64,000 bases of DNA from Gloeotrichia echinulata CP02 (GTDB lineage: Bacteria > Cyanobacteriota > Cyanobacteriia > Cyanobacteriales > Nostocaceae): the NCBI GenBank assembly GCA_038087035.1, contig CP051187.1, positions 3,353,001 through 3,417,000 of the forward strand, given 5' to 3'. Both the position numbers and the translations under genes were made by a program. This document shows, piece after piece, positions 54,125 through 63,939 of the stretch; positions within the stretch are counted from its first letter, which is position 1, and each line of letters starts with the position of its first letter. A model generated the notes under the pieces. That model had not been told where the DNA came from. It saw only the letters and a list, made by a program, of their open reading frames with translations, and did not search any database.

Positions 54125-54545
54125 AAGCACCCGTTTCTGGTTGAAACGGTAAAATTTCTTCTTGAATTTGTAGCCCAAGTTGTTCTAACATTGTGCGTAA
54201 AACTGAATCAGGAGACAGGCGTAAATAGGTAGTTGTCATTTCTACGGGTACATGGCGATTACCTAAATGGTATGCCGCCCGTAGTAATAAGATTGGTGTA
54301 GCAGCTGAAACGGTCAAAACTGGTTCTGGTTTAGCAATAATTCTAATTAAACTAGTCTGGGTTTCATCTTGCAGAATATCACCATCTCGTAGCACTGTAC
54401 CTCTAGATAAACGGAAAAATATAACTTTGCCATCTTCTGTTTCAAACCGATGGCGACTGCGGGTGCGTTCTTCTGCAGTCAACGCCAGTGTGAACGTGAC
54501 TACAGCATCAGGGTTAGGCGGTTGAATTTGGGTTAAGGTTAGCAT
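54099..54545 (-). CDS. ureE: Urease accessory protein UreE
   Basis: Nickel chaperone of 148 aa from ATG 54545 (MLTLTQIQPPNPDAV); the frame is open to 54593 but that part lies in repeat sequence. RHRFETEDGKVIFFRLSRG and HLGNRHVPVEM carry the family core, and the tail GHHHPHS gives a short His-rich nickel site. First of the ureEFG set. Confidence 0.93.
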   Translation of the reverse strand: MLTLTQIQPPNPDAVVTFTLALTAEERTRSRHRFETEDGKVIFFRLSRGTVLRDGDILQDETQTSLIRIIAKPEPVLTVSAATPILLLRAAYHLGNRHVPVEMTTTYLRLSPDSVLRTMLEQLGLQIQEEILPFQPETGAYGHHHPHS

Positions 54546-55325
54546 GATTGGGGATTGCACTTCGGCTCCGCTCAGTGACCAGGGATTGGGCATTGGGCAT
54601 TGGGCATTGATTCCCTGTGCCTTATATGCTATTTTCAGCCTACTTGTCTAAAATTCAAAATGCAAGGCGATGCAATTCAATTGTCAGGCGATGCAATTCA
54701 ATTGTCAGGCGATGCAATTCAATTGTCAGGCGATGCAATTCAATTGTCAGGCGATGCAATTCAATTGCAGGGCGATGCAATCAAATCCGGTTGATTGCAC
54801 ATGGTATTTGTAGGGGCACAGCATTGCTTATTGGTGTAAACTTAAGATCAAACGCTTACCCGACATATTTTGTACCCCACGCCTTGATACCCTAAGCGCA
54901 AGCGGTCTGTGGATCTTTTGGCTTTAGACAAAACTGGGGTGGGGTTTCGCGTTAAGTTGACACCTACTCCCTTCCCGGTCTAAGATTACCTATAATTTTC
55001 CTTCTTCTCTGCGTTCGCGTAGCGTGTCGAAGACAGACGCTCCGCGAATGCGCCTTCTCTGCGTTCGCGTAGCGTGTCGAAGACAGACGCTCCGCGAATG
55101 CGCCTTCCCTACGGGACGCTTCGCGAATGCGTGAGCTAAAAATTATTTCGGTAATCTTCCAGCGGTTCGGGAGTAGGAGCAATGCTGTGCCACGAACGCG
55201 TAGTCTATTTACCTGCAAAAGGCTGTAGCTTGGGGCATTATAAAGTTATAAAACAAACAAGCAAATAAACAAATAGGTTGCCAAAGTCTAAGTCTAAGTC
55301 TAAGTCTAAAGGTGAGAAAACGAAG
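54546..55325. other. Repeat-rich region without a confident gene
   Basis: 780 bp: a dispersed repeat at 54555-54585, ATTGGGC heptamers (54586-54608), the 21-bp tandem repeat (54666-54788), long stretches of dispersed repeats at 55005-55130 in nearly identical pairs, and TCTAAG hexamers (55288-55310). No gene supported. Confidence 0.7.
54666..54788. repeat. 21-bp tandem repeat (GGCGATGCAATTCAATTGTCA)
   Basis: Five full copies and a partial sixth, spaced exactly 21 bp (54666, 54687, 54708, 54729, 54750, 54771). The unit contains the palindrome CAATTCAATTG. Read in one plus frame it gives GDAIQLS per unit, starting near an ATG at 54660, but no flanking coding context is seen. Confidence 0.85.
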
Positions 55326-55445
55326 ATGTCCCATTCTGAGTTCCCTGAATCCCCCATTACCTTAGAAGCAGAACATTCTGCAGTAACTGATTCCCATCAG
55401 ACAATACAACAAGAATCTCCGGTTCTTGGGTACTTAGCGTGCTAA
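55326..55445 (+). pseudogene. 5' fragment of an unidentified gene cut by the ISL3 element
   Basis: ATG 55326 (GGTGAG upstream) starts MSHSEFPESPITLEAEHSAV and runs into the element, where its terminal repeat provides YLAC and a stop. The real gene must have been longer. The start suggests the cytoplasmic tail of an efflux adaptor, but that is only an impression. Confidence 0.45.
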
Positions 55446-56519
55446 AATGTTAAGATATTTTTTAATAATGTTTAATAAAATAAATTATGAAACGAATAAT
55501 GACTCAACTCCTAAATTTGCCTGAAGTATTAGTAGAATCAAGCCTACAAGAGGGTCAAGTCCTAATTCTATCAGTAGGTAAAAAAGCGAAAAGTGCATCG
55601 TGCCCACACTGTGGTCAAAACTCAAGACATTTACATCAAAATCAAAAATGTTTAGTGAAAGATTTACCGATGGGGGATTTTGAAGTAATACTGAATGTCA
55701 ATAGACGAAGATTCAAGTGTAAAAAATGCCGAAAAACATTTAATGAAAAGCTAGATTTTCTAGGAGCAAGAAAGAGGTATACATACCGATATGCGGAATA
55801 TATTATCAAACAAGTGATTAATAGTAATGTAAGTAATGTGGCAAGAAATAATGGACTAACTAATGAATAAGTCATATCAATGCTTGAAGATGTAGCTAAA
55901 AATGTGATGCCAATAGATGTCAAAGATTTAAGAAGATTAGGAATAGATGAAATTAGTTTGGTCAAAGGACAAGGAAAATTTATTGTCGTGCTAGTAGATA
56001 TAGATTCAGGTAAATTGATAGGTTTAGTAAAAGAAAGAAAACAAATTGAAATCAAAAAAACCATGAGAATGTGGGGAGAAAAAGTTTTGTCACAAATAGA
56101 AGAAGTAAGTATTGATATGACAGGCAATTATAAATCTTTAATTGAGAAGATTTGTCCAAAGGCCCTTGTAACGGTAGATAGGTTCCATGTTACTAAATTA
56201 GTACATGAAGAATTAAATCGAGCTAGGATAGCAGAAAATAAAATAGCATCTGAGTTAAATGCCCCGGAAAGAAAAAAAGTATTTGAAAGTTTAAAAGGAA
56301 ATAAATTTACAATTCTAAAAGCCGAGAATAAGCGGCTCTTGCGTGCGTAGCGTGCTTAATTATTAATTAAAGTCGATTAAATTGCTTTAACAATAAGGCT
56401 TACGGGCGTTTATAATTTAATTTTTAGTAACACTAGCTCAAATACAAAAAATAATGGCTTTTATCTGAGCCAGTCAAGGGTTTTAAACTTATTTTTTCAC
56501 AAATTCAGCACGCTAAGTA
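55431..56519 (+). mobile_element. ISL3-type insertion sequence, defective
   Basis: Ends TACTTAGCGTGCT (left) and AGCACGCTAAGTA (right) are inverted repeats. No matching 8-bp flanks, so the flanks were probably joined by later deletion. Internal transposase broken. About 1.09 kb, shorter than typical ISL3 elements, with the 3' part of the transposase missing. Confidence 0.8.
55487..56350 (+). pseudogene. ISL3-type transposase with nonsense codon and C-terminal loss
   Basis: The zinc-ribbon N-terminus (CPHCGQNSRHLHQNQ, CKKCRKTF) and LDFLGARKRYT identify the ISL3 family. The frame stops at TAA (55868-55870) and then continues in the same frame with VISMLEDVAKNVMPID and DEISLVKGQGKF, TVDRFHVTKLVHEELN. 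TAA may derive from CAA (Gln). The second part ends ENKRLLRA at 56350 near a repeat (TGCGTGCGTAGCGTGC), well short of a full ~400-aa enzyme. Confidence 0.82.
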
Positions 56520-57380
56520 CGGAAGAGCCAAAAGTTTTTCCCGTTGAGCAACAATGGCAAAATCGACCATCATAATGCCGTTTTTCTTGACAATCCCGAC
56601 CAACAACATAATCCCAATAAAGGAATAAACATTGAGTTCGACATGAAATAGCATTAACGTCAGTAACGCCCCAAATCCGGCGGAAGGTAAACCAGAAAGA
56701 ATTGTGATGGGATGAATAAAATCTTCGTAGAGAATACCCAGAATTAGATATATTACTAAAATAGCAATTAATAGTAATAGTAATAAATTGGGTAATGAAC
56801 TTTGAAACACCTGACTTGCACCCTGAAAACTCGTGGTGATGCTGTCAGGAATTACTGTCTTAATTAGTTTGGTGATTTTCTCATTTGCTGTACCTAATGC
56901 CATACCTGGAGCAAGGTTATAGGAAATTGTTGCAGCATTCATCCGCCCTGCATGATTGACCATTAAGGGAGCCACACCTTGTTTAATAGTGGCTAAGGTT
57001 TTTAAAGGAACTGCCTGCCCATTACTGGAATTAATATATAAACTTAATAGGGCATTAATGTCTTCTTGATATTGGGGTGCTAATTCCAGAATTACCTGAT
57101 ATTCATTACTAGCAGCGTAGATGGTGGACACCTGATAACCACCGTAGGCATTTCTCAAGGTATTTTCAATTTGCTGCACCGTGACATTATGTATTGCAGC
57201 TTTGTCGCGGTTAATATTGATTTTCACCTGGGAGGTCATCTGTAAATCGCTGTTGACATCCTGGAGTTCTGGGAGCGCTTTTAGCTGCTCAACGAGTTGC
57301 GGTACATATTCCTGCAAAGGTTGGACATCGGTACTAGAGAGCGCCAGTTGATAGAGTCCGGTGCTTTGCTGAGTACCAAT
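56520..57380 (-). pseudogene. AcrB/MdtB-type RND pump, C-terminal part
   Basis: Contains SIGTQQSTGLYQLALSSTD, TSQVKININRDKAAIHNVTV, and membrane segments ending VDFAIVAQREKLLALP, where the ISL3 element cuts it (the next residues YLAC are element-encoded). About 287 codons; the last ~100 residues are lost. It continues the N-terminal part at 58547-60553 once the IS5-type element is removed. Confidence 0.88.
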
Positions 57381-58546
57381 AGACATCTCCGAAAAATGCT
57401 AATACCCTTCTATGACTGGCTTTTAACAGGCGATGCCTGCGGCGGGCGTAGCCATCGCCAATGGTAAATATCAGCAACTCTCAACGCCAAAATAAGGGTT
57501 TGAGACAGTTTGTGTTGATAATCAGGTATAACTGAGTATTTATAAACGCCTATTTTCATGAAAGAAAAATCGTCCCATTTTATATTTATAAAACCAAGGC
57601 TCCTATTCGCAATCTTACAAGCCCACATATTGTCATAATTATTTGTTCGTATTTACTTGTATTTAATCTGAATCTTTCAGATGCCACTCTAAATATCTTA
57701 ATTACACGAATCAAATGTTCAACAAATATTCGTTCAGATGCAATTACTTTATTTTTCTCTTTTTCTGACCGAGTTAATTCTCCTTTTTTTGGCTTTTTTG
57801 TCGGAGTTTTAATCGATGCTTCTCCTTCATAACCTTTATCTCCTTTAAACTTTTGATGAGGATTAAATGCATTCTGCCCTGAGCGAAACAAATTTATATC
57901 ACTTTTTGGTCCTGGTTCTCCCGCGATTACATCAACAATATCTTTGCCATCTGGTAAAACAGTAATTTGGTTTTTAAAGGTATGGTGCTTTTTCTTGCCT
58001 GAGTAATACTTGGACTGCTCTTTATAGTCGCCTGGTCGCTCTCTAGCCTGTTCCGAAGTATCTACTATTAGTTCATAGTCGGTTAGGATTTCTTGCACTA
58101 CCTCGTAATCACTGATGTTTTTTTTTACCTGTTGAAGTAAACTTGATGGCAGGATTTGTTGTAGGATTGGGAACCAGTAGTTAAATGTATCGTTTGCGGT
58201 TGATTCACTCACTCCAAACTGGATACCTAACAATTGAAATGTTGTTAAATGTCGTAAATATATCAAAGTTAAAAGAATTTGCTCTTCTGTTGATAGCTTT
58301 ACCTTACGACCGCCCCCTTTATTTATGATTCTAACTTTCTTCGCTTCGATGTCCTGTTGCTTTTGGGTATGTAAGGCTATCGCCTGGTTTATTAGTTGTT
58401 CTAGTTGCTCATACTTTAGACCAACTAATCGCTGGGTTTCCTGGGAGTTATTTTTAATGTAACCTAATACGTCACTCATGTTCTTGTGGTAAAAAACTTA
58501 ATTGTATACCCTTCTACCACAGAATGTTTCTATTTTGGAGATATCT
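57381..58546 (-). mobile_element. IS5-type insertion sequence in the RND pump
   Basis: 1166 bp. Ends AGAYATCTCCRAAAA are inverted (57381 AGACATCTCCGAAAA, and its complement ending 58546). Flanked by AAT on both sides (57378-57380, 58547-58549), a 3-bp ANT target duplication as in some IS5 groups. Excision in silico restores IPIGTQQSTG across the pump gene. Contains one intact transposase. Confidence 0.85.
57586..58479 (-). CDS. IS5-type (DDE_Tnp_4) transposase
   Basis: 297 aa, apparently intact. N-terminal helix-turn-helix (LTLIYLRHLTTFQLLGIQFGVSESTANDTF), then DDE residues in LIVDTSEQAR, GDKGYEGEAS, and a final Glu region VEHLIRVIKIFRV. Similar to the HARBI/IS5 transposases common in cyanobacteria. 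May still be mobile. Confidence 0.85.
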   Translation of the reverse strand: MSDVLGYIKNNSQETQRLVGLKYEQLEQLINQAIALHTQKQQDIEAKKVRIINKGGGRKVKLSTEEQILLTLIYLRHLTTFQLLGIQFGVSESTANDTFNYWFPILQQILPSSLLQQVKKNISDYEVVQEILTDYELIVDTSEQARERPGDYKEQSKYYSGKKKHHTFKNQITVLPDGKDIVDVIAGEPGPKSDINLFRSGQNAFNPHQKFKGDKGYEGEASIKTPTKKPKKGELTRSEKEKNKVIASERIFVEHLIRVIKIFRVASERFRLNTSKYEQIIMTICGLVRLRIGALVL

Positions 58547-60553
58547 AATGGGAATTGCTGGGGGATTTTGTAAAAATACTTGAATACCAGGAACTTTAGC
58601 AAGTTGCGATCGCAGATTCTGCAAAACTTCTGTAGCGCTAGCGGAGCGTTGATTTCGTGGTTTCAAGCGAATAAACAAACTTCCCGAATTACTCGCTACC
58701 GCCGAGCCGCTACCAGTAGCACTAGAACCAGCGCCGATATTCGAGTTGACTGCATGCACATCCGGGTTTTGACTGATTAAATTAGCTACCTGCTCCTGGT
58801 GATTCACCAAGTTTTCAAAGGAAGCATCCTGGGCAGCTTGCGTAATTCCCGTAAGGCGTCCAGTATCTTCGCTGGGAATAAAACCCTTAGGCACTACCGC
58901 AAACAGTCCAATGGTGACTATCAGCATGGCAGCTGATAAAATCATCGTAGTGCGGTGAAATTTTAAAGCTTTTTTCAAACTCCAATCGTACAAACTGAGG
59001 ACTTGATCAAATACAGCTTCACTTGCCTGATACAATCGGCTTTGACGTTTGTGGTCTACAGGACGCAGAAAACGACTGCACAACATTGGTGTCAGACTCA
59101 AGGAAACAAAGCCGGATACCAAAATAGAAACGGCAATAGTAACTGCAAACTCATGGAATAATCGTCCTAATAAATCGCCCATGAATAACATGGGGATGAA
59201 TACTGCCACTAACGAAAGCGTCATGGAGAGAATTGTAAAGCCAATTTCTCTTGAGCCGTTTAAGGCAGCTTCTAGGGGATTTTCACCCATTTCGAGGTGA
59301 CGGACAATATTTTCCAGCATCACGATCGCATCATCCACCACAAACCCGACAGAGAGGGTTAACGCCATCAGTGATAGATTATCGAGGGAGTAGTTGAGCT
59401 GGTGCATCACAGCAAAGGTGCCAATCAGCGAAACCGGTAAGGCTAAACTAGGAATTACCGTTGCCCAAAGGTTCCGCAAGAAGAGAAAAATCACCAATAC
59501 CACTAAACAAATTGTCAAAATCAGCGTAAATTGCACATCGTCTACTGAGTCTCTAATAGACTGAGCCGCATCGAATAAAATACCAACTTCCACGGAAGCA
59601 GGAATTTGGCTCTGTAAACTAGGAAGCAATTTTTTAATCGTATCGACAACCTGCACTGTATTGGTTCCAGGTTGCCTTTGAATGCTGAGAATAATGGCGC
59701 GGGTATCATTATACCAACTGGCTACTTTGTCATCTTCTACACTGTCAATTACCCGCCCCAATTGCTCCAGATAGATGGGTGCGCCATTTTTATAAGCCAC
59801 AATCAGTTGGCGATAAGCAGCCGCATCCTGGAGTTGTCCGTTAGTCTGGATTGTAAAGTTTTTATGCTCTCCGGAAAGACTACCGGTGGGTAAGTTGACG
59901 TTTCCCTGTTGAATTGCTGTTTGTACCTGTTCTAAGCCAATTTGTCGCACCGCCAAGGCTTGGGGATCAAGTTGAATGCGAGCTGCATACTTTTGGGAAC
60001 CGTAAACCTGCACCTGGGCTACACCATTAATTGTAGATAGCTTTTGTGCTAAATAAGTTTGGGCATAGTTATCTACCTGGGACAGGGGTAAGGTAGGAGA
60101 CTTGAGGTAAAGGTAGAGAATTGGTTGATCGGCGGGATTAACCTTGCTGTAGCTGGGGGGATTGGGTAAATCGTTGGGAATTTGACCGGAAACTGCTGAG
60201 ATTGCAGCTTCTACATCTTGAGCAGCATCGTCAATACTCCGACTCAATTCAAATTGTAAGGTAATTTGGGTTCTGCCCAAAGTGCTGGTAGAGTTGAGAG
60301 AATCGAGTCCCGCAATGCTAGAAAATTGTTTTTCTAAGGGACGGGCTACCGATGCAGCCATTGTTTCGGGATTAGCCCCTGGTCTAGCTGCGCTGACCTG
60401 AATTGTGGGATAATCAACACTGGGCAAATAGCTAATGGGCAATGAGCGATAACTCATCAAACCAAAAATCAAAATACCTGCCATCACCAAAGTGGTCATA
60501 ATGGGACGGCGGACAAATAGTTCGGAAATGCTTGGACTGAGGGAAGTCTTCAC
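58547..60553 (-). pseudogene. AcrB/MdtB-type RND pump, N-terminal part
   Basis: Starts at a GTG (60553) overlapping the adaptor stop by 3 nt (TCGTGA context). FVRRPIMTTLVMAGILIFG, SYLPSVDYPTIQVSAARPGANPETM, LTLSVGFVVDDAIVMLENIVRHLE (proton-relay Asp pair) and FVSLSLTPMLCSRFL identify an HAE1/MdtB-like RND inner-membrane pump. About 669 codons up to the IS5-type insertion. Not functional as a split gene. Confidence 0.9.
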
Positions 60554-61826
60554 GAGTCACCCCCTGCTGGCTGATGACGGCGATGTCTTTTTGGTTGTGG
60601 GGAGTTATTTCCCGTATCATTGCCGCTATCTACATTACCAGGTGTTTTGATGCGGATTTTGCTACCAGTAACGAGATTCCCTTGACCATCGGTGACAACT
60701 TTATCCCCTGGTTGTACTCCTTTCTCAATCACATCTAGGCCATCAATAGTGCTGCTGACTGTGACTGGGGAATTTTCCACCGTCATATCTGGCTTGACGA
60801 CAAACACAAACTGTCCATCAGGTCCATTCTGTACCGCTTGGGCGGGAACGACGGTAGCATTTGGTTTCTGGGTTAGGGTTAGTGTTGTGTTGACAAATTG
60901 ACCAGGAAATAAGCGTCCCTGAGTATTGTCAAAATCACCAATCAGTTGAATCGTCCCCGTAGAATTATCAACTGTATTATTGACAAAAGTTAAAGTACCA
61001 GGTATGGGATTATTTTTACCGCCGAAGGTGACATCAACCTTGAGCTTGCCGTTTGAGCTATACTGTTGCAGCTGGGGCAGATTTCCTTCTGGGATGGAAA
61101 AGGAAACTTGAATTGGGTGAATTTTGGTAATTGTTACCAGGGGATTTGAGCTATTGGCCTGGACTACATTGCCCACATTCACCAGAATATTGCCGGCGCG
61201 ACCATCGATAGGCGCGTAAATTTTGGTATAGGATGATTGCACTTTCACATTATCCAAGGTTGCTTGGTCGGTACGCTTCACCGCTTCGGCATTCTGGATG
61301 GCTGCTAAATCGCCCTTAACCACAGCTTGAGCATTGGCGATCGCCACTATATCGCCCTTAACTACCTGCAGTGCATTTTGGATAGCGATTTTATCTCCTT
61401 GTACCACAGCTTGAGCATTGGCGATCGCTTCTCGGTCTGACTGTAGTGTTGCCGCAGAGGCTTGATCATTGGTAGAGTATTGTTGAGCTTGATCCTGGCT
61501 GATAGCACCATCCTTGTATAACTGACTGTAACGCCTGCTTTGTGCCTGGATGTATTTTGCTTGGGCTGTATCCTTGGCTAAAGTTGCCTGAGCTTGTCGT
61601 ACTAATCCCTGGTCTTTGGCTAAGGTGGCTTTGGCTTGTTCTACCTGTCCTTGGTCTTTGGCTAAGGTGGCTCTGGCTTGTTCTACCTGTCCTTGGTCTT
61701 TGGCTAAGGTAGCCCTGGCTTGTTCGATTTGTGCTTGGTCTTTTGCTAGTACCCCTTGAGCTTGTGCGATCGCAGCATTTTGCGTGCGATCATCCAGGGT
61801 AAATAAAAGCTGTCCTTTTTTTACCG
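60550..61826 (-). pseudogene. RND adaptor (HlyD/MdtA-type), C-terminal part
   Basis: The frame begins at the TnpB element junction (KKGQLLFTLDDRTQ) and runs through a long repetitive coiled-coil hairpin of QAxATLAKDQG units, then a barrel (SYTKIYAPIDGRAGNI, GKNNPIPGTLTFV) to QPKRHRRHQPAGGDS. Its N-terminus lies at 63221-63512 beyond the TnpB element. The two adaptor parts and the pump formed one efflux operon. Confidence 0.88.
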
Positions 61827-61915
61827 AAAAAATGGGTAAAAGCCCCGTCCTTCTAGGACGGCTTTATATTTTCTAATATTGTTTTATCTGCAACATTCCG
61901 TGATAAAATACTCTG

Positions 61916-63178
61916 ATGATAGTAAGAGAAACCAAGCTACTAAACGGAACCCTGGAGCAATACCAAGCTCTTGATGATGCCATTCGCGCTGCCCAATTCA
62001 TTAGAAATAAAGCGGTTCGCTACTGGATGGATAACCAAGGGGTTGGTAAGGCTGACTTATATAAGCTGTGCAAGGACTTAGCACTTGAATTTGACTTTGC
62101 TTTAAAGTTAAATTCCGCAGCGCGTCAAGCCAGTGCCGAAAGAGCTTGGGCTGCTATCTCAAGTTTCTATAAACGTTGTAAAAAGCAGGAGAAGAAGAAA
62201 GGTTATCCCAAGTTTAAAAAGCATTGTCGCTCTGTAGAATATAAAGTATCAGGCTGGAAACTATCTGATGATTGCAAGATTATTACTTTCACGGATGGCT
62301 TTAAAGTTGGGTCTTTATCTGTATTCTGCAATTCAGCCACGCGAGAAGACCTTCATAGACTTAAAATTAATCGTGTCCGGGTAATCAGAAGGGCGGATGG
62401 GTATTATGCCCAATTCTGTTTTGACGCTGACCGTAAAGAAGTTGGGGAATTCACTGGCAATGTCGTTGGGTTAGATTTAGGGTTAAAATATTTCACTAAA
62501 GACCAAAATGATAATGTTGTAATTTATCCCCAATTCTTGAGAAAGTCTGAGCGTAGACTAGCCAAGGCTCAGAAACGGTTGAGCAAAAAGTTTGTTAAAG
62601 GTAAAAAACCTCAGTCAATTAATTATCACAAGTCGCGGAAACGATTAGGTAAAGTTCATCTAAAAATCCAAAGACAGCGTAAAGATTGGGCTATAAAGCA
62701 AGCTCGATGCGTAGTGACATCTAACGATGTCGTCGTATATGTTCGGCGAAGCCGTTGCCGAAGGCTAGATTTGAAGATTGCGAACATGGTCAAAAATCAT
62801 CATTTGGCTAAATCGATTTCTGACGCTAGTTGGTATCAGTTCACTCAATGGCTAGACTACTACGGAAAAATCTGGGATAAGGTAGTGGTAGCAGTAACGC
62901 CCGCTTACACCTCCCAAGATTGCTCTAATTGTGGACATAGGGTGAAAAAGTCACTCAGCACCCGAACTCATTCATGTTATAACTGTGGGGTTGAAATATG
63001 CCGTGATACGAACGCGGCAATTAATATCCTCAAAAAAGGAATGAAGATATTAGGAGTTGAGTGGCAAAACAACAGTACCCAAGGGCATTGGGAATCTGCA
63101 TCGCCAGATGAAAAGCATGGGGAGAAGACCGCCAATACTATTGATGGGAAACTTAATATAGCAAGCGGATTTCTGTGA
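61916..63178 (+). CDS. tnpB: TnpB with inserted repeat replacing the RuvC-II glutamate
   Basis: 420 aa, continuous frame from ATG (MIVRETKLLNGTLEQYQAL). RuvC-I GLDLGLKYF (D187) and RuvC-III CRDTNAAINI (D364) are present, with both zinc pairs CSNC and CYNC. The RuvC-II site, expected as VVYED-L, reads VVVYVRRSRCRRLDLKI: a 24-bp dispersed repeat (62742-62765) adds eight residues and removes the catalytic Glu. The protein is likely full length and RNA-binding but nuclease-dead. It lies within the broken efflux adaptor gene. Confidence 0.85.
   Translation: MIVRETKLLNGTLEQYQALDDAIRAAQFIRNKAVRYWMDNQGVGKADLYKLCKDLALEFDFALKLNSAARQASAERAWAAISSFYKRCKKQEKKKGYPKFKKHCRSVEYKVSGWKLSDDCKIITFTDGFKVGSLSVFCNSATREDLHRLKINRVRVIRRADGYYAQFCFDADRKEVGEFTGNVVGLDLGLKYFTKDQNDNVVIYPQFLRKSERRLAKAQKRLSKKFVKGKKPQSINYHKSRKRLGKVHLKIQRQRKDWAIKQARCVVTSNDVVVYVRRSRCRRLDLKIANMVKNHHLAKSISDASWYQFTQWLDYYGKIWDKVVVAVTPAYTSQDCSNCGHRVKKSLSTRTHSCYNCGVEICRDTNAAINILKKGMKILGVEWQNNSTQGHWESASPDEKHGEKTANTIDGKLNIASGFL
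62742..62765. repeat. Dispersed repeat inserted in tnpB copy 3
   Basis: TTCGGCGAAGCCGTTGCCGAAGGC, 24 bp, palindromic-type, in frame. Confidence 0.85.
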
Positions 63179-63220
63179 ACCATGAATTAGAATCCCCGTG
63201 CGTTCACGCCGGGGAGTATG

Positions 63221-63512
63221 TCAACTCTTGACCTTTTTGGAAATGAACGCCTATGATTCGTCCACTGGCTTGAGGCGTAATTGCTACCGTAGACCCCGAT
63301 TGTACATTACCAATCGCCTGCAATTGCACCGGCACGGTTTTTTGGGTGGCGATCGCCACCGTTACTGGTGTTGCTTGCTTCCCCCTACCGCCATCTTTAC
63401 CAGGTTTGTCTGACTTGGTAGCACCGACATGCATAATAATAAAGAAACCCAAGCCCGCCAATAACATCATGCCTAAAATGAGCAACGTAGTAATGCGCTG
63501 GATGTAGCCCAT
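63221..63512 (-). pseudogene. RND adaptor, N-terminal part
   Basis: ATG 63512 begins MGYIQRITTLLILGMMLLAGLG, a single membrane anchor, then the lipoyl-like VPVQLQAIGNVQSGSTVAITPQASGRIIGVHFQKGQE, cut by the TnpB element. The residues after LT are element-encoded. Matches the N-terminus of HlyD/MdtA-type adaptors. Confidence 0.82.
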
Positions 63513-63515
63513 GCT

Positions 63516-63770
63516 GTCGAAGAACGGGTAACAGAGTTAGCGAAGGCTTTTCCACCCGGAATCAAAGCCGAGTTGGCTTTTGATACCACTCCCTTTGTGG
63601 AAATTTCCTTAGAAGAGGTACTACACACCTTGGTTGAGGCGATAATTCTCGTCGTCTTAGTCATTTTTGTGTTTTTGCAAGACTGGCGCACGACAATTAT
63701 TCCCACCGTGGCGATCCCGGTTTCCTTGGTTGGGACATGCGCGGCTTTGTTAGTTTTAGGTTTTGAACGC
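63516..63770 (+). pseudogene. Internal fragment of a second RND pump
   Basis: Plus frame reads VEERVTELAKAFPPGIKAELAFDTTPFVEISLEEVLHTLVEAIIL (in sections of the family) to QDWRTTIIPTVAIPVSLVGT and LVLGF, the region before TM4 of HAE1 pumps. It lacks both ends and abuts the adaptor start on the other strand. After ~63770 the frame is unrelated. Confidence 0.8.
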
Positions 63771-63870
63771 ACCCCATCTAAATCGGAGATTATAGATGGG
63801 GATTCTTACGCTATGCAGCTTTTAGACTACGCAGCGTTCCCAGAGTTACTGGCGTTCTCAGTGTGTCGTT

Positions 63871-63887
63871 AGAGGATGTTTGAAAAG
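63871..63887. mobile_element. Terminal repeat of the GAGGATGTTT family
   Basis: GAGGATGTTTGAAAAGT preceded by TTA, identical in form to the left TIR of the 5736 MITE. The rest of the element is truncated by the window edge or by deletion. Confidence 0.65.
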
Positions 63888-63939
63888 TCCGGTTTCATGT
63901 GTCCTGGCGATTAGAAATCGCGGCTACACAGACAAAACC

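Larger units (their letters stand above)
61831..63225 (+). mobile_element. TnpB transposon, copy 3, in the RND adaptor gene
   Basis: Left end near AAGCCCCGTCC-ttcta-GGACGGCTT (61840-61864), right end near CCCCGTGCGTTCACGCCGGGG (63195-63215). Carries a plus-strand tnpB that is not closely related to copies 1 and 2. No tnpA. Splits the adaptor between FQKGQ and KKGQLLF; the exact ends are uncertain by a few bases. No 58-aa RHH gene was seen. Confidence 0.78.

Noticed and set aside
54600..54895. Repeat-encoded proteins of 64 and 92 aa
   Set aside because: Coding content is only the 21-bp repeat, and there is no supported start or conserved flank.
55487..56350. Programmed frameshift in the ISL3 transposase
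   Set aside because: The two halves are in the same frame separated by a single TAA, so it is a nonsense codon (possibly CAA to TAA), not a frameshift signal.
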